DNA of 64,000 nucleotides from Natronorubrum texcoconense (GTDB lineage Archaea > Halobacteriota > Halobacteria > Halobacteriales > Natrialbaceae). A model generated the notes under the pieces. That model ran no database searches, was not told where the DNA came from, and was given only the letters and a program-made list of their open reading frames with translations. The position numbers were made by a program, and so were the translations under genes. Numbering within the stretch: the first letter of the stretch is position 1; every line of letters starts with the position of its first letter. Positions 26,338 through 35,206 of the stretch are shown here, one piece after another. The DNA is taken from contig NZ_FNFE01000001.1 of NCBI RefSeq assembly GCF_900100335.1, positions 930,001 to 994,000 of the forward strand, read 5' to 3'.

Positions 26338-26669
26338 AATTCTACCACTGAGGTATTGTCGTGGCGTGCTTTCCTATGCTAAATCCGTAGATCTCTACGC
26401 TATTGCTGTCTCACTTAGTGGGGTACGCCCCGTACATAAACTCTGATCAGATAATCATGGGACGTAATAGAGATAGCTCGACTAACGTACACTGTCGGTG
26501 CACATGTACACTGCAGGTGTACACTGAAAAGAGTAGGGACAGACCGGCTACAGTCGATCACACCCGATGGCGTCGATGCCGCGCTCAGCGTGGTCCGGAT
26601 CGAGGTCGCCGGATCAGACAATAAGGGAATTGACCGTGTTGAGAGTTAGTTTAGTCATCTTTCCCCCAG
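26338..26669. other. Intergenic region with operator-like repeats
   Basis: About 330 bases. The repeat at 26487-26523 is listed separately. Downstream of it a short plus-strand frame (about 26525-26650) reads 'DRLQSITPDGVDAALSVVRIE', which looks like the remains of a coding region but has no start codon and no recognisable family. Confidence 0.4.
26487..26523. promoter_or_regulatory. Paired GTACACTG repeats with palindrome
   Basis: GTACACTG occurs at 26487-26494 and again at 26506-26513, 19 bases apart. The second copy is part of an inverted repeat with arms TGTACAC (26505-26511) and GTGTACA (26517-26523). It looks like a tandem operator, but the gene it once controlled seems lost. Confidence 0.45.
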
Positions 26670-27140
26670 TTACAGGTCATCAGTCGGGCTGTTATAGGTA
26701 CGATCAAACCGCTTAGCATGTGAGAGTGCCTTTCGTTCAATTTCAGCAAGAAATGTTTTTGCGGTCAAGACTGCGTTGTCAAGTTCATCTTTATCACAAG
26801 TAAAGTAAACATCTCTCAAGTGGTAGTTTGGGTTATTAGATTTATATTCGGATGTTTCCCATTCGTAGTCAGTGAACATTTCCGTTGTCTCCTCCACAAT
26901 CCATTCTGCGACTGTGTGGCGTCGCATGTTTTCCTCGTCCTCTAAGTTCTCCGGATAATTCCTGTCAAGGTTGTAGCCGGATGGTTCTGGGATATTGCCT
27001 ACGATTACCTCTACTTCGTCGTCATTCTGTTCTATAAGAAGTATCTCGGAGTCACGACTTGAGAACGGCATATCAATATCGTACTTGATGTCCGCTTCGT
27101 CTCGAAGTTTGGCTGACCGATTCGAACTTCTGTTAGCCAT
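26670..27140 (-). CDS. Hypothetical acidic protein
   Basis: A 156-residue protein that is highly acidic and soluble. The pattern 'DSEILLIEQNDDEVEVIVGNIPEP' suggests strands at the start, and 'VAEWIVEETTEMFTDYEWETS' and 'DNAVLTAKTFLAEIERKALSHAKRF' suggest helices later. No domain was recognised. Low GC and isolation from other genes indicate recent acquisition. Confidence 0.6.
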   Translation of the reverse strand: MANRSSNRSAKLRDEADIKYDIDMPFSSRDSEILLIEQNDDEVEVIVGNIPEPSGYNLDRNYPENLEDEENMRRHTVAEWIVEETTEMFTDYEWETSEYKSNNPNYHLRDVYFTCDKDELDNAVLTAKTFLAEIERKALSHAKRFDRTYNSPTDDL

Positions 27141-27412
27141 GGAGAATTATAACGAGTTGTAGTACTTGGTTCTTGTCTGTGAAACAGCTTGAGCAGATTC
27201 TAAGCTCTGTTATTTGATGATGTGGTTTGAGCTGGCGTTGATCGAAACTGAACTGCTGAATACATTCTCTAAGTCTTGCACGCTGTTTTTCATGATAGCT
27301 GAAGGATGACGTCCTTTCCGGTAACTCCCTCCCCATATTGAACCCGACCCTCTCGCCGCACTCTGAATAAAGAGATCGTATTACAACTAATGGTATATCA
27401 TACGAGCCAACC

Positions 27413-28516
27413 TTACCCCATGCGGTTCAAAGCATCTTGCCTATCCTCGACAGGTGCCTGATCGTATTTCATCGTCGTCTCGGGGCTCTTGTGACGCAAC
27501 TGTGCCTGTGCTGCTGCCAGATCCTCCTCTCGAGTCATGTACGTGCCTGTCGAGTGGCGAATCGTGTACCAGCTCATCTGCCGGTCTTCGTAGTCGATGC
27601 CGGCGAGGTCACACAGGTCGTGAAGCAGCCGCCGAAGCGTCGACGATCCGTAGGTGTTCCCCTCTCGAGTCAACCAGAGCTCGTCACGACCGTCGTACAA
27701 CTCGTGCGTCGCTCGTTGATCTAACCAGCGGTCGAGCATCTTGATCGTTCGGTCGCTCAGACTGACACGCCAGTGTCCTTCGTTCTTCGAGCTCTCTTCT
27801 TTCGGAATACGAAAGATTCCGTTCTCGAGGTCGACCCACGAGGTCACTGCACGACCGACTTCGATCGGCCGGAGGCCGGCGTCAAGGCTGGCACCAACGA
27901 GGCTCGGAATCTTCCAGCCGTTGGCACGGTCCCAGTCCGCTTTCGTGACGTCTGTCTTTGGCTTCTCGAATCGCTGTGCCAGATACGCTTTCATACGATC
28001 GCGTTCGTCTGGCGTGACGTTGTTGTAGTGTGGAACGCTACCGTGCTCGAGCGAAGCTTCCCGAACGAGCTTCCGTTCGTCTCGAGTGAGAAAGTCCCTC
28101 GGTACGGTCGTCTTGCTGCCGGAGCTGAACCGTATCTCGGGGTCCCATTCGTCGCCACCGCGCTCGTGCGCGCGCCATTTGAACAGCATCATCACGGCCT
28201 TCTGGCAGCAGTCTCGGTGGGCATCGCTGTAGTCGTCGTATGCGAGTTCTCGCATCCACGCATCGGCGTGGTCGTGAGTGATGCTGGTGGTGTAGTGGTC
28301 TTGCTCGTCCCACACGTACCGGTAGAAATGATCCATCCGGTAGATACGTGAGCCAACGGTGGTCTCGGCGTACCCCTCTGCCTTCTCGGGATCCTTGCCG
28401 AACGAGAGGAGCCATCGGAGACAGTCCTCACGTTCACTGCGATAGTCTACCAGCTGGCGCTGCCCGAGTCGCTGTTCGGTCGGCCCGGGAACGAGGGCGA
28501 AGTCGCTCAGATCCAT
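27413..28516 (-). CDS. Tyrosine integrase next to tRNA-Glu
   Basis: A 367-residue protein. The core-binding domain covers roughly residues 20-120 ('ETTVGSRIYRMDHFYRYVW'). The catalytic residues are Arg in 'AGLRPIEV', the box 'WYTIRHS' (Tyr in place of His, Arg kept), His in 'LRHKSPETTMKY' and the Tyr nucleophile in the same motif. It resembles the integrase at 25111 along its length. It is transcribed away from the tRNA-Glu gene, whose 3' end lies about 170 bases upstream of the start codon. This makes it the likely recombinase that joined the island to the chromosome at that tRNA. Confidence 0.88.
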   Translation of the reverse strand: MDLSDFALVPGPTEQRLGQRQLVDYRSEREDCLRWLLSFGKDPEKAEGYAETTVGSRIYRMDHFYRYVWDEQDHYTTSITHDHADAWMRELAYDDYSDAHRDCCQKAVMMLFKWRAHERGGDEWDPEIRFSSGSKTTVPRDFLTRDERKLVREASLEHGSVPHYNNVTPDERDRMKAYLAQRFEKPKTDVTKADWDRANGWKIPSLVGASLDAGLRPIEVGRAVTSWVDLENGIFRIPKEESSKNEGHWRVSLSDRTIKMLDRWLDQRATHELYDGRDELWLTREGNTYGSSTLRRLLHDLCDLAGIDYEDRQMSWYTIRHSTGTYMTREEDLAAAQAQLRHKSPETTMKYDQAPVEDRQDALNRMG

Positions 28517-28682
28517 CTCTGGACCCTCGTATCGAGCAATGCTAATCGGATTGCCTGTCCAAATTCGCTAATCGCAAGACGGCGCCGGGATGGCCCGACT
28601 ATGTGAATCGAATTGACTTCGAGTCCCATGGTTACTTGAGGTTAGCACGGGCTCAAAATCACGGGACGGCGTCGGGGAGAAG

Positions 28683-28757
28683 TGCTCCGTCAGGGATTTG
28701 AACCCTAGTCATTGCCGTGAGAGGGCAATATGATTGGCCGGACTACACCAACGGAGC
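28683..28757 (-). tRNA. tRNA-Glu (CTC)
   Basis: Read on the minus strand, the acceptor strands GCTCCGT and ACGGAGC pair perfectly. The anticodon stem TTGCC/GGCAA encloses the loop CTCTCAC, with anticodon CTC for GAG (glutamate). The T-loop TTCAAAT is closed by AGGG/CCCT. The discriminator base is A and no CCA is encoded. The 3' end points toward the integrase at 27413-28516, which marks this gene as the probable attachment site of the island. Confidence 0.92.
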
Positions 28758-28854
28758 GTGCGACATCAGATAATTGTGTGGAGGACAGTTTAAGGATTCC
28801 GTTTCGATCCGTCACTGTCCCGACGTACCACAGATATGAACGGTGACACGACTG

Positions 28855-30144
28855 TCACTCCTCGAAGGGAGATTTAGTTGCCTCGGGTTCGAATCCTTCG
28901 AGGCTGATGATGTTCTCGCGGCCGACGCGAAGCTTGCTGATAGTCCCCTCCTCTTCCATATCGGAGAGGAGCATGCTGACCTTGGACTTCGACCAGCCCG
29001 TTTCCTCGACGATGTTGACCTGCTTCATTCGGCCACCGTTCTCGCGAATGAGTCTGACGACTCGATCCTCGTCGGTGAGCAGTTCTTCGTTGGTCAGCGG
29101 GCTGGCACCGTTCGTCGAGTCGTCGCCATGGCTCTCGCCTGCGGACGGCGGCGCTGTGTCCAAATCCGTCTGCTCGGCTGACGTGACGTTCGACTGCGTC
29201 GTGGCGCCGGCGGCGGCCGTGCGATCGTCGGTCCCGGATCCAGAGTGTTGACGTCGGTACCAGACGGCGGCGCCACCGACCCCCAGTACGACGAGGGCGC
29301 CGAGAGCCAGGTGCCACGCCGCGTCGTCGCTGTTCGTGATCGCCGAAACGGCCGAGCCAGTCTCATCGTTTCCGCCGCCCGCACCCTCCGTGACGAAGAC
29401 GGCGCGCGGATTGCCGTCGAGGAACTGCTGTTCGCCCTGCCATAGCACCGAGTCGGCGTTCTCGAGCGTGTTGTGTGAGGGCCGGGCCTCGTCTTCGGGC
29501 CCGATACGATCGAACGTGAGGCCGTCGCCGGCGATGATCACGATCGACTGATCCGAGCCGATATACATCCCTTCGAAGACGTCGCCGACTTCGACGGTCC
29601 CGTCTTCGGCCTTCGCGAAACCGTTCCAGGTGAACGACATCTCGACGATCCCTCGAGTTCCGAACCGATCATCGACCGTCGCGGACCGATTGAAGTTCGT
29701 CGCCTCCATCTCCCGGTCGGTCGTCTCGGCGCCGCTTTCGGTCATCCCGTGGGTCCGCGTGACGAATCGCTCGTACAGTCCGGTCTCTTCTTCCTCGAAC
29801 TCCTCGGCAAACTCTTCGAAGGCCGCGCGCTCTTCGGACTCGTTTTCGGTGTCGAAGCGCTGTTCGTGCTGGAAGGTCCACGTTGCACTGCCGTTTTCGT
29901 GAACGGTGATCTGGAACGTCGTCGTGTCGAAGTCCTGTGAGTCACCGGCGATCGACTCGTCAGCCATCGTGTCGGTTGTACTCGAGCCCTGAACGGTCGA
30001 CTGCGTCGCTGGGACCGACTGAGACGAGGCGCTCTCGCCGACACCGGCGACGGACATCGCCATCGGAACCCCGACACCGGTGCTGCCGGCGAGAAAACCG
30101 ATAACGACGAGGGCGACAATGGCGACGGAAACCGACCGGTTCAT
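28855..30144 (-). CDS. Membrane-anchored winged-helix regulator
   Basis: 429 residues from the ATG at 30144. An N-terminal signal or membrane segment ('VAIVALVVIGFLAGSTGVGV') precedes a large external domain with 'TTTFQITVHENGSATWTF'. A membrane helix follows near residue 300 ('LALGALVVLGVGGAAVWY'), then a polar linker and a cytoplasmic winged helix at the end ('DEDRVVRLIRENGGRMKQVNIVEE', 'SKSKVSMLLSDMEEEGTISK'). Haloarchaea have many such proteins, thought to carry signals from the cell surface to DNA. The target genes are unknown. The frame extends far upstream, but the segment before 30144 is antisense to the MBL gene and not coding. Confidence 0.8.
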   Translation of the reverse strand: MNRSVSVAIVALVVIGFLAGSTGVGVPMAMSVAGVGESASSQSVPATQSTVQGSSTTDTMADESIAGDSQDFDTTTFQITVHENGSATWTFQHEQRFDTENESEERAAFEEFAEEFEEEETGLYERFVTRTHGMTESGAETTDREMEATNFNRSATVDDRFGTRGIVEMSFTWNGFAKAEDGTVEVGDVFEGMYIGSDQSIVIIAGDGLTFDRIGPEDEARPSHNTLENADSVLWQGEQQFLDGNPRAVFVTEGAGGGNDETGSAVSAITNSDDAAWHLALGALVVLGVGGAAVWYRRQHSGSGTDDRTAAAGATTQSNVTSAEQTDLDTAPPSAGESHGDDSTNGASPLTNEELLTDEDRVVRLIRENGGRMKQVNIVEETGWSKSKVSMLLSDMEEEGTISKLRVGRENIISLEGFEPEATKSPFEE

Positions 30145-30291
30145 TCGTCTACCACTACGTGGCGGAGCTAAAAATGCTTGTGAATACCGGAACCCGTCAT
30201 CGGTCATCGGGAGATCGTCGATCGAGAGCGGAGATACCGCTGGTCGAAGCGTGTCGATACGCACAAACCAGTCGATAGCGTAGCCACGGCC

Positions 30292-30870
30292 ATGATCGCC
30301 AATCTCGCGCAGGGCGTCCAGGTGTTCACGAGCAACGTCTACCTCGTCGACGGCGAGCGAACCGTGCTGGTCGATCCGGGGGCGAACTTCGACGTCGTTA
30401 GCGCCGTTCGCGATCGAGTCGACGACCTCGACGCCGTCGTGCTCACGCACACGCACCGGGACCACGTCGGCAACCTCGAGGCCGTTACAGACGCCTTCGA
30501 CGTCGACGCGTGGGGATACGACATCTCGTTCGACGGCGTCGATCACGCTATCGAGGACGAGGAGACGATCCGACTCGGGGACGACGAGTACGTCGCCCTC
30601 CACACGCCGGGGCACAAGAACGACCACCTCTGTTTCTACGCGGCCGACGCGGGCATCCTCTTCGCGGGCGACCTCGTCTTCCAGAACGGGAGTTTCGGGC
30701 GCACCGACCTCGAGGAGGGCGACCGCGAGCAATTGATCGAGAGCATCGATCGGCTGCTCGAGCGGATCGACGAGGGACTCGCGGAGATGCACACGGGACA
30801 CGGCCCGAGCGTGACGAACAACCCGTACGATCACGTCGAATTGTCGGCCCGAATGGCCCGGCAGGCCTGA
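30292..30870 (+). CDS. MBL-fold metallo-hydrolase
   Basis: A 192-residue protein. The metal motif 'THTHRDH' (residues about 51-57) gives the HxHxDH site; further ligands are in 'HTPGHKND' (His near 106), 'FAGDLVF' (Asp) and 'HTGHGP' near the end. This is the short, single-domain form similar to glyoxalase II-like hydrolases and may hydrolyse thioesters or other small substrates. It is monocistronic and divergent from the regulator at 28855-30144. Confidence 0.85.
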   Translation: MIANLAQGVQVFTSNVYLVDGERTVLVDPGANFDVVSAVRDRVDDLDAVVLTHTHRDHVGNLEAVTDAFDVDAWGYDISFDGVDHAIEDEETIRLGDDEYVALHTPGHKNDHLCFYAADAGILFAGDLVFQNGSFGRTDLEEGDREQLIESIDRLLERIDEGLAEMHTGHGPSVTNNPYDHVELSARMARQA

Positions 30871-30964
30871 GTCGCGGACCGCCGAAACAGCGTCCATCCG
30901 CCGGCATCGAATTGGGCTCGACGCCACGGCCGAACTCGATCAGTTCGTTCCGACTGCGGGACCG

Positions 30965-32014
30965 TCACGGTTCCAGCACGTGCACACTCGAGGGCTCGAA
31001 TCCGACAGTGATCTCGTCCGCTGGACTCTCCTCGAGCTGTAACACGATCGGAACGCCGTTCCACCGGCCGTACGCGCGGACGGTCTCCCCGCGGAATTCG
31101 CTGGTCTCGACGGAGACCGATAACTGATTCTGCTCGACGGCGGGCGACAACGCGGCCGCTCGGACGCAAAAGTGCACCCGCTCCGCCCCGTTCGAAACCG
31201 CCGGGATCGCGATCGTTTTCCCGCCGACGTCGACCGAGCAGCGGTCGCCGTCTCGAGCGACGACGGTCCCCTCGAAGACGTTGTTGTCGCCGACGAACTC
31301 GGCGACGAATCGGGTTTCCGGCTCGCGGTAGATCGTCTGCGGCGAGGCGACCTGTTCGATCCGCCCGTCGTTCATCACCGCGAGCCGGTCCGAAATTGCT
31401 AACGCCTCCTCCTGATCGTGCGTGACGTAGATGGTCGTGATATCGAGTCGCGATTGGATCCGCGTAAGCTGGCGGCGCAACGACTCCCGGAGGCGGGCGT
31501 CGAGCGCGCTCATCGGCTCGTCGAGCAGGAGCAAGTCGGGTGCCGGCGCGAGCGCGCGAGCGAGGGCGACCCGCTGTTGTTGCCCTCCTGATAGCTGGTC
31601 GGGTGCTCGGTCGCCCATCCCCTCGAGGTCGACGAGTTCGAGCAATTCCGCGACGCGCTCGTCGACGCTCACCCCGCCCGGCGGATCCCGGAACCGGAGC
31701 CCGTAGCCGACGTTTTCGGCGACGCTCAGGTGCGGGAAGAGCCCGTAACTCTGGAAGACGACGCCGACATCGCGATCCTCGGGCGGCACACCGGCCATCG
31801 GTTCGTCGTCGAAGGAGACGGTCCCGTCGGTCGGCTCTTCGAAGCCCGCGATCGTTCTGAGCGTGGTCGTCTTCCCGCAGCCCGAGGGGCCGACGAGCGT
31901 GAAGAACTCGCCGTCCCTGACGGTGAGGTCGACATCTGTTAGCGCGGCCGTCGTGGTCTCGTCCGTTCCTGCCCTGTAGCGTTTCGAGACCCCCTCGAGT
32001 CGGAGCTCGGTCAC
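30965..32014 (-). CDS. thiQ: ABC transporter ATP-binding protein, thiamine type
   Basis: 349 residues. The start is taken as the GTG at 32014, which overlaps the permease stop by four bases; the open frame extends upstream antisense to the permease and is not coding. Walker A is 'GPSGCGKTT', the signature 'LSGGQQQR', Walker B 'LLLLDEP', and the H-loop 'VTHD'. After the ATPase domain (about residue 240) there is a TOBE-like regulatory domain. The place behind a thiamine-type binding protein and permease suggests thiamine import. Iron or spermidine uptake by the same ATPase class is possible. Confidence 0.85.
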   Translation of the reverse strand: MTELRLEGVSKRYRAGTDETTTAALTDVDLTVRDGEFFTLVGPSGCGKTTTLRTIAGFEEPTDGTVSFDDEPMAGVPPEDRDVGVVFQSYGLFPHLSVAENVGYGLRFRDPPGGVSVDERVAELLELVDLEGMGDRAPDQLSGGQQQRVALARALAPAPDLLLLDEPMSALDARLRESLRRQLTRIQSRLDITTIYVTHDQEEALAISDRLAVMNDGRIEQVASPQTIYREPETRFVAEFVGDNNVFEGTVVARDGDRCSVDVGGKTIAIPAVSNGAERVHFCVRAAALSPAVEQNQLSVSVETSEFRGETVRAYGRWNGVPIVLQLEESPADEITVGFEPSSVHVLEP

Positions 32015-33900
32015 AGTTCGTACCTCCCGCCAACACGGTCGATGACGACGAAACTCGCTGCGGTCACGGCCAATAGCAGCGTTCCCATGGCGATGGCGGG
32101 ACCGGATCGGCGGCCCAGGTAGCGTTCGACGGCGACGGGCATGGTGTAGCTCTCGCCCCCGCTGGCCAAAATTACCGTCGAAGAGAACTCGCCGATCGAG
32201 ATGGCGAAGGCGAACGCCGCGCCGGCGACGATGCCGTTCGCGACTAGGGGCAGCTCGACGTCGAACAGCGCCCGGAATCGCGAGGCGCCGAGCGCGCGAG
32301 CGGATTCGGTCATCGCCGGATCGAGATTCGTCAGCAGCGGCGAGACGTTCCGCGTCACGAACGGATAGGCCGCGACTGCGTGCGCGACGACGATCGCGAC
32401 GGCGCCGGTCACCTGGAAGCGCCAGCCGCCCGGCAGCGGGATGCCGAACACGAGCCCCTGCAGGAGCCCGATCCCGAAGACGATGCCGCTGACGGCGAGC
32501 GGAAGCATCGCGAGGGTGTCGACGATCGTCCCGCTGCGGCCGGTTCGGGCCGTCAACACCGAGATGACGACGCCCATCGGTACGGCGATCAGGAGCGTCG
32601 CAACCCCGAATAGCAGCGAGTTCCGGATCGCCGGCAGCGGGAGCGTCTGGAAACTCGCGCCCTCGAGTTGGCGCTCGAGTAAAAATGAGTAGTTGCGAAG
32701 CGTGAGGCCGGAGCCGTCGGTAAACCCGCCGACGACGAGACTCGCCATCGGACCGACGAAAAGCACCAGTGCGACGAGCCCATAGCCGAAGATCGCAAGG
32801 CGGCGCGGAGAGAGAGCGGTCCGCAGGTCGGGGACGAGTCGCTCCTTCGGCGGCGGCGACGGCGCCCGTGCGAACCCCGTCTGTGCGGACTCGTAGCGAA
32901 GGTAAGCGTAGGTCAGCCCGAGCGAGAGGATCGTCTCGAGGATCGCGAGCGTCGCGGCTTCGGCGTAGTCGAGTCGCTGGATACGGTCGTAGATCCAGAC
33001 CTCGACGGTCGCGAGCTGCAGCCCACCGAGGGCGAGCACGATCGGGAAGGTCATGAACGTGAAGATGAAGGTCAACAGCGCGCCGGTGAGGACGGCCGGG
33101 GCGAGTTGCGGGACGACGACGTCCCGAAAGGCCCGACGCTCGCTCGCACCGAGGCTGCGAGCCGTTTCGACGGTACGCGCGTCGACGGACTCCCAGGCGG
33201 CGACGGTGAGCCGGGCGACCAGCGGCGCGTTGTAGAACGCGTGGGCGAGGATCACGATCGCCAGGGGACTCGTCTCGATGAACGCGTACGGTCCCAGACC
33301 GACCGTCCCGAGAAGTCCGTTGAGCGTCCCTGCTCGCCCGAACATCGCGTAGAAGCCGACCGCGACCAGAATCCCGGGCATCACGAACGGGAGGATCGTC
33401 AGCGATCGGAGCGTTCGCCGGCCGTAGAACTCGTAGTTCGCGAGGACGTACGCGGCCGGCAACCCGAGCACGACGCTCGCGACCGTCGAGAGCGCGGCCT
33501 GATAGGCCGTAAAGCCGAACAGCCCCTTCCGAACGCCGGGCGTGTCGACGGCGAGCCACGGCACCGGGAGGTCGACGCCGGGGAGCGGATACTCGAGCGT
33601 CAGCGAGATCGAAATCGCGGCGAGCCAGCCCGCGAGGGAGCCGAGATGCGTGCCGATCGCCAGCGGCTCTGCGAAGACGTCCGCGAGAATCCCGAAGTAG
33701 AACGGATCCGTCAGCACGTCGGCGAAGTGGCCCAGCGTGGGCGTTCCGTCCTCGAGGACGGCCTCGACGAAGACGACGCCGACGGGGAGGTACAGCATGA
33801 CGACGAGGATTCCCGCCGTCACGAGCGCGGTCAGTCCGATTGCGTGGCGCTCGAGCCACGCGCGGACGCGACCCGCTGCGACGCGACCTGTGGCGGACAC
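32011..33900 (-). CDS. thiP: ABC transporter permease, thiamine type (double-length)
   Basis: A 629-residue protein with about twelve membrane segments, formed by two fused permease halves as in ThiP and FbpB. Each half carries an EAA-like loop, for example 'ETARSLGASERRAFRDVVVPQLAPAVLTG' in the first and 'ESARALGASRFRALFDVELPLV' in the second. It is the middle gene of the operon: nine bases separate it from the binding protein stop, and it overlaps the ATPase start. Confidence 0.88.
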   Translation of the reverse strand: MSATGRVAAGRVRAWLERHAIGLTALVTAGILVVMLYLPVGVVFVEAVLEDGTPTLGHFADVLTDPFYFGILADVFAEPLAIGTHLGSLAGWLAAISISLTLEYPLPGVDLPVPWLAVDTPGVRKGLFGFTAYQAALSTVASVVLGLPAAYVLANYEFYGRRTLRSLTILPFVMPGILVAVGFYAMFGRAGTLNGLLGTVGLGPYAFIETSPLAIVILAHAFYNAPLVARLTVAAWESVDARTVETARSLGASERRAFRDVVVPQLAPAVLTGALLTFIFTFMTFPIVLALGGLQLATVEVWIYDRIQRLDYAEAATLAILETILSLGLTYAYLRYESAQTGFARAPSPPPKERLVPDLRTALSPRRLAIFGYGLVALVLFVGPMASLVVGGFTDGSGLTLRNYSFLLERQLEGASFQTLPLPAIRNSLLFGVATLLIAVPMGVVISVLTARTGRSGTIVDTLAMLPLAVSGIVFGIGLLQGLVFGIPLPGGWRFQVTGAVAIVVAHAVAAYPFVTRNVSPLLTNLDPAMTESARALGASRFRALFDVELPLVANGIVAGAAFAFAISIGEFSSTVILASGGESYTMPVAVERYLGRRSGPAIAMGTLLLAVTAASFVVIDRVGGRYEL

Positions 33901-33909
33901 GGCCGGCGA

Positions 33910-35028
33910 TTACTGGCTGGCGAACTCGCGCGCCCAGTCGTCGACCCACTCGTCGAGGTTCCCGCGGAGGTCGTCGTAGCCGACCGTCACCGCCTCCGGC
34001 GGGACGTGTGCGTACTGATCGAACTCGTCGTCCAGATCGACGTACTCGTCTTCGACCGCGGGGAACTGGACGTTTCGCTCGGCGATCTCGGCCTGGGCGT
34101 CGTTCGAGAGGACGAAGTCGAGGAACTCGTAGGCGAGATCGACGCTGTCGGCATCCTCGAAGATCGCCATCCCCTCCGGGTTCGCATAGCCCTGGTCGTT
34201 CAGGAAGCCGATTTGATGGCGCGAGAGGTCGTTCCCTTCCGCGCTGGCGAACACCTGATCGGTCGAGTAGGAGACGACCATCGGCCGTTCCTCGTTCATG
34301 TACGCGCCGTAGTAGGACTCCGACCAGTCCTCGATGGCCCGGACGCCGTTCTCCCGGAGGTCCCGCCAGTAGTCGAGGTAGCCGTCCTCGCCGAACGCGT
34401 CGATCGTCCACAGCAAGAACGCCTGTCCGGGATCCGAGGTCTGGGCGTTTTGAGCGATCAGGGCGTCCTCGTACGCCGCTTCGGTCAGGTCCTCGAAGGT
34501 CTCGGGCTCGTCGACCTCGGTCTCGTCGAAGACGAGGCTGATGTATCCGGTGTCGTAGGCGAGCACGCGGTCGTGTGGGTCACCCATGTCGAGCCCGTCG
34601 CGAATCCGACTCGAGCGCTCGATCCGATCCGCGTTGAGTCCGCGGAAGAGCCCTCCTTCCTCGAGGTTATCATCGACGCTCACGAGATCGTCGATGTTCA
34701 GCCCGAAGTACACGTCGGCGTCGATTTCCTGCCCACCTTGTGCCTGATTGATGTAGTGTCCGATTCCCTGATCCGGAAGCTGTACCCACTCGAGTTCGGC
34801 GTCGGGGTACTCCTCCTCGAACGCCTCCTTGAGCCACGGGCCGGCGGGGTTGTCGCCATCGATCATCGACTCGTAGGTGACGACCTCGAGCGTTCCCTCC
34901 AGATCCAACTCCTCAGGTTCGGGATCGCCGTTCGAATCGTCTGATTCGTCACCGTCCTGCGTCAGACACCCGGCGAGTCCGAGCGCGGCCCCACTACCGA
35001 TTGCACCGACGAACGTTCGTCGTCTCAT
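33910..35028 (-). CDS. thiB: Tat-exported substrate-binding lipoprotein, thiamine type
   Basis: A 372-residue protein. It begins 'RRRTFVGAIGSG', a twin-arginine signal, and ends its signal with 'LAGC', a lipobox that anchors the protein through Cys 21. The mature part reads 'LEVVTYESM' and 'ADVYFGLNIDDL', typical of the thiamine/TbpA branch of class II binding proteins. Downstream permease and ATPase complete the importer. Thiamine as ligand is inferred from family resemblance; no TPP riboswitch could be seen upstream. Confidence 0.85.
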   Translation of the reverse strand: MRRRTFVGAIGSGAALGLAGCLTQDGDESDDSNGDPEPEELDLEGTLEVVTYESMIDGDNPAGPWLKEAFEEEYPDAELEWVQLPDQGIGHYINQAQGGQEIDADVYFGLNIDDLVSVDDNLEEGGLFRGLNADRIERSSRIRDGLDMGDPHDRVLAYDTGYISLVFDETEVDEPETFEDLTEAAYEDALIAQNAQTSDPGQAFLLWTIDAFGEDGYLDYWRDLRENGVRAIEDWSESYYGAYMNEERPMVVSYSTDQVFASAEGNDLSRHQIGFLNDQGYANPEGMAIFEDADSVDLAYEFLDFVLSNDAQAEIAERNVQFPAVEDEYVDLDDEFDQYAHVPPEAVTVGYDDLRGNLDEWVDDWAREFASQ

Positions 35029-35206
35029 TACACGGTTGTTTCACTGGGTGGTTTTAACCCCTCTGATACTGAAATTGCTTCTTCTGGCACCGGAACCGAC
35101 GGGTTTCGACGGTACTGGATAACGAAGATACGAGGGCGTTCCGTGAGAATTGATCCGATAACGGGCCTCACACGGTGAAACAGCTGTTCGGCAGTGCCAC
35201 CCCTTC

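Larger units (their letters stand above)
1..28757. mobile_element. Integrated genomic island bordered by tRNA-Glu (left end outside window)
   Basis: The left part of the window differs from the right in several visible ways: it is more AT-rich, has gene-poor gaps of up to about 950 bases, and carries four tyrosine-recombinase genes or remnants and defence-type genes. The change to dense, GC-rich housekeeping genes happens at a tRNA-Glu gene whose 3' end faces an integrase gene about 170 bases away. That is the usual layout when an element integrates into a tRNA and rebuilds the intact tRNA at the integrase end. The second copy of the tRNA 3' end was not seen inside the window, so the left boundary probably lies upstream. 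The island may consist of several nested or successive insertions. Confidence 0.6.

Noticed and set aside
30145-30927. N-terminal extension of the membrane regulator frame
   Set aside because: The extension is exactly antisense to the MBL hydrolase; the regulator starts with its own signal segment at 30144.
32015-34411. Huge upstream extension of the thiQ frame (about 800 codons)
   Set aside because: It is an Arg-rich alternative frame of thiP and thiB on the same strand; both genes have strong family motifs and the GTG at 32014 fits a coupled start.
33106-34944. 612-codon plus-strand frame across thiP and thiB
   Set aside because: Antisense shadow of two well-supported transporter genes, low-complexity composition.
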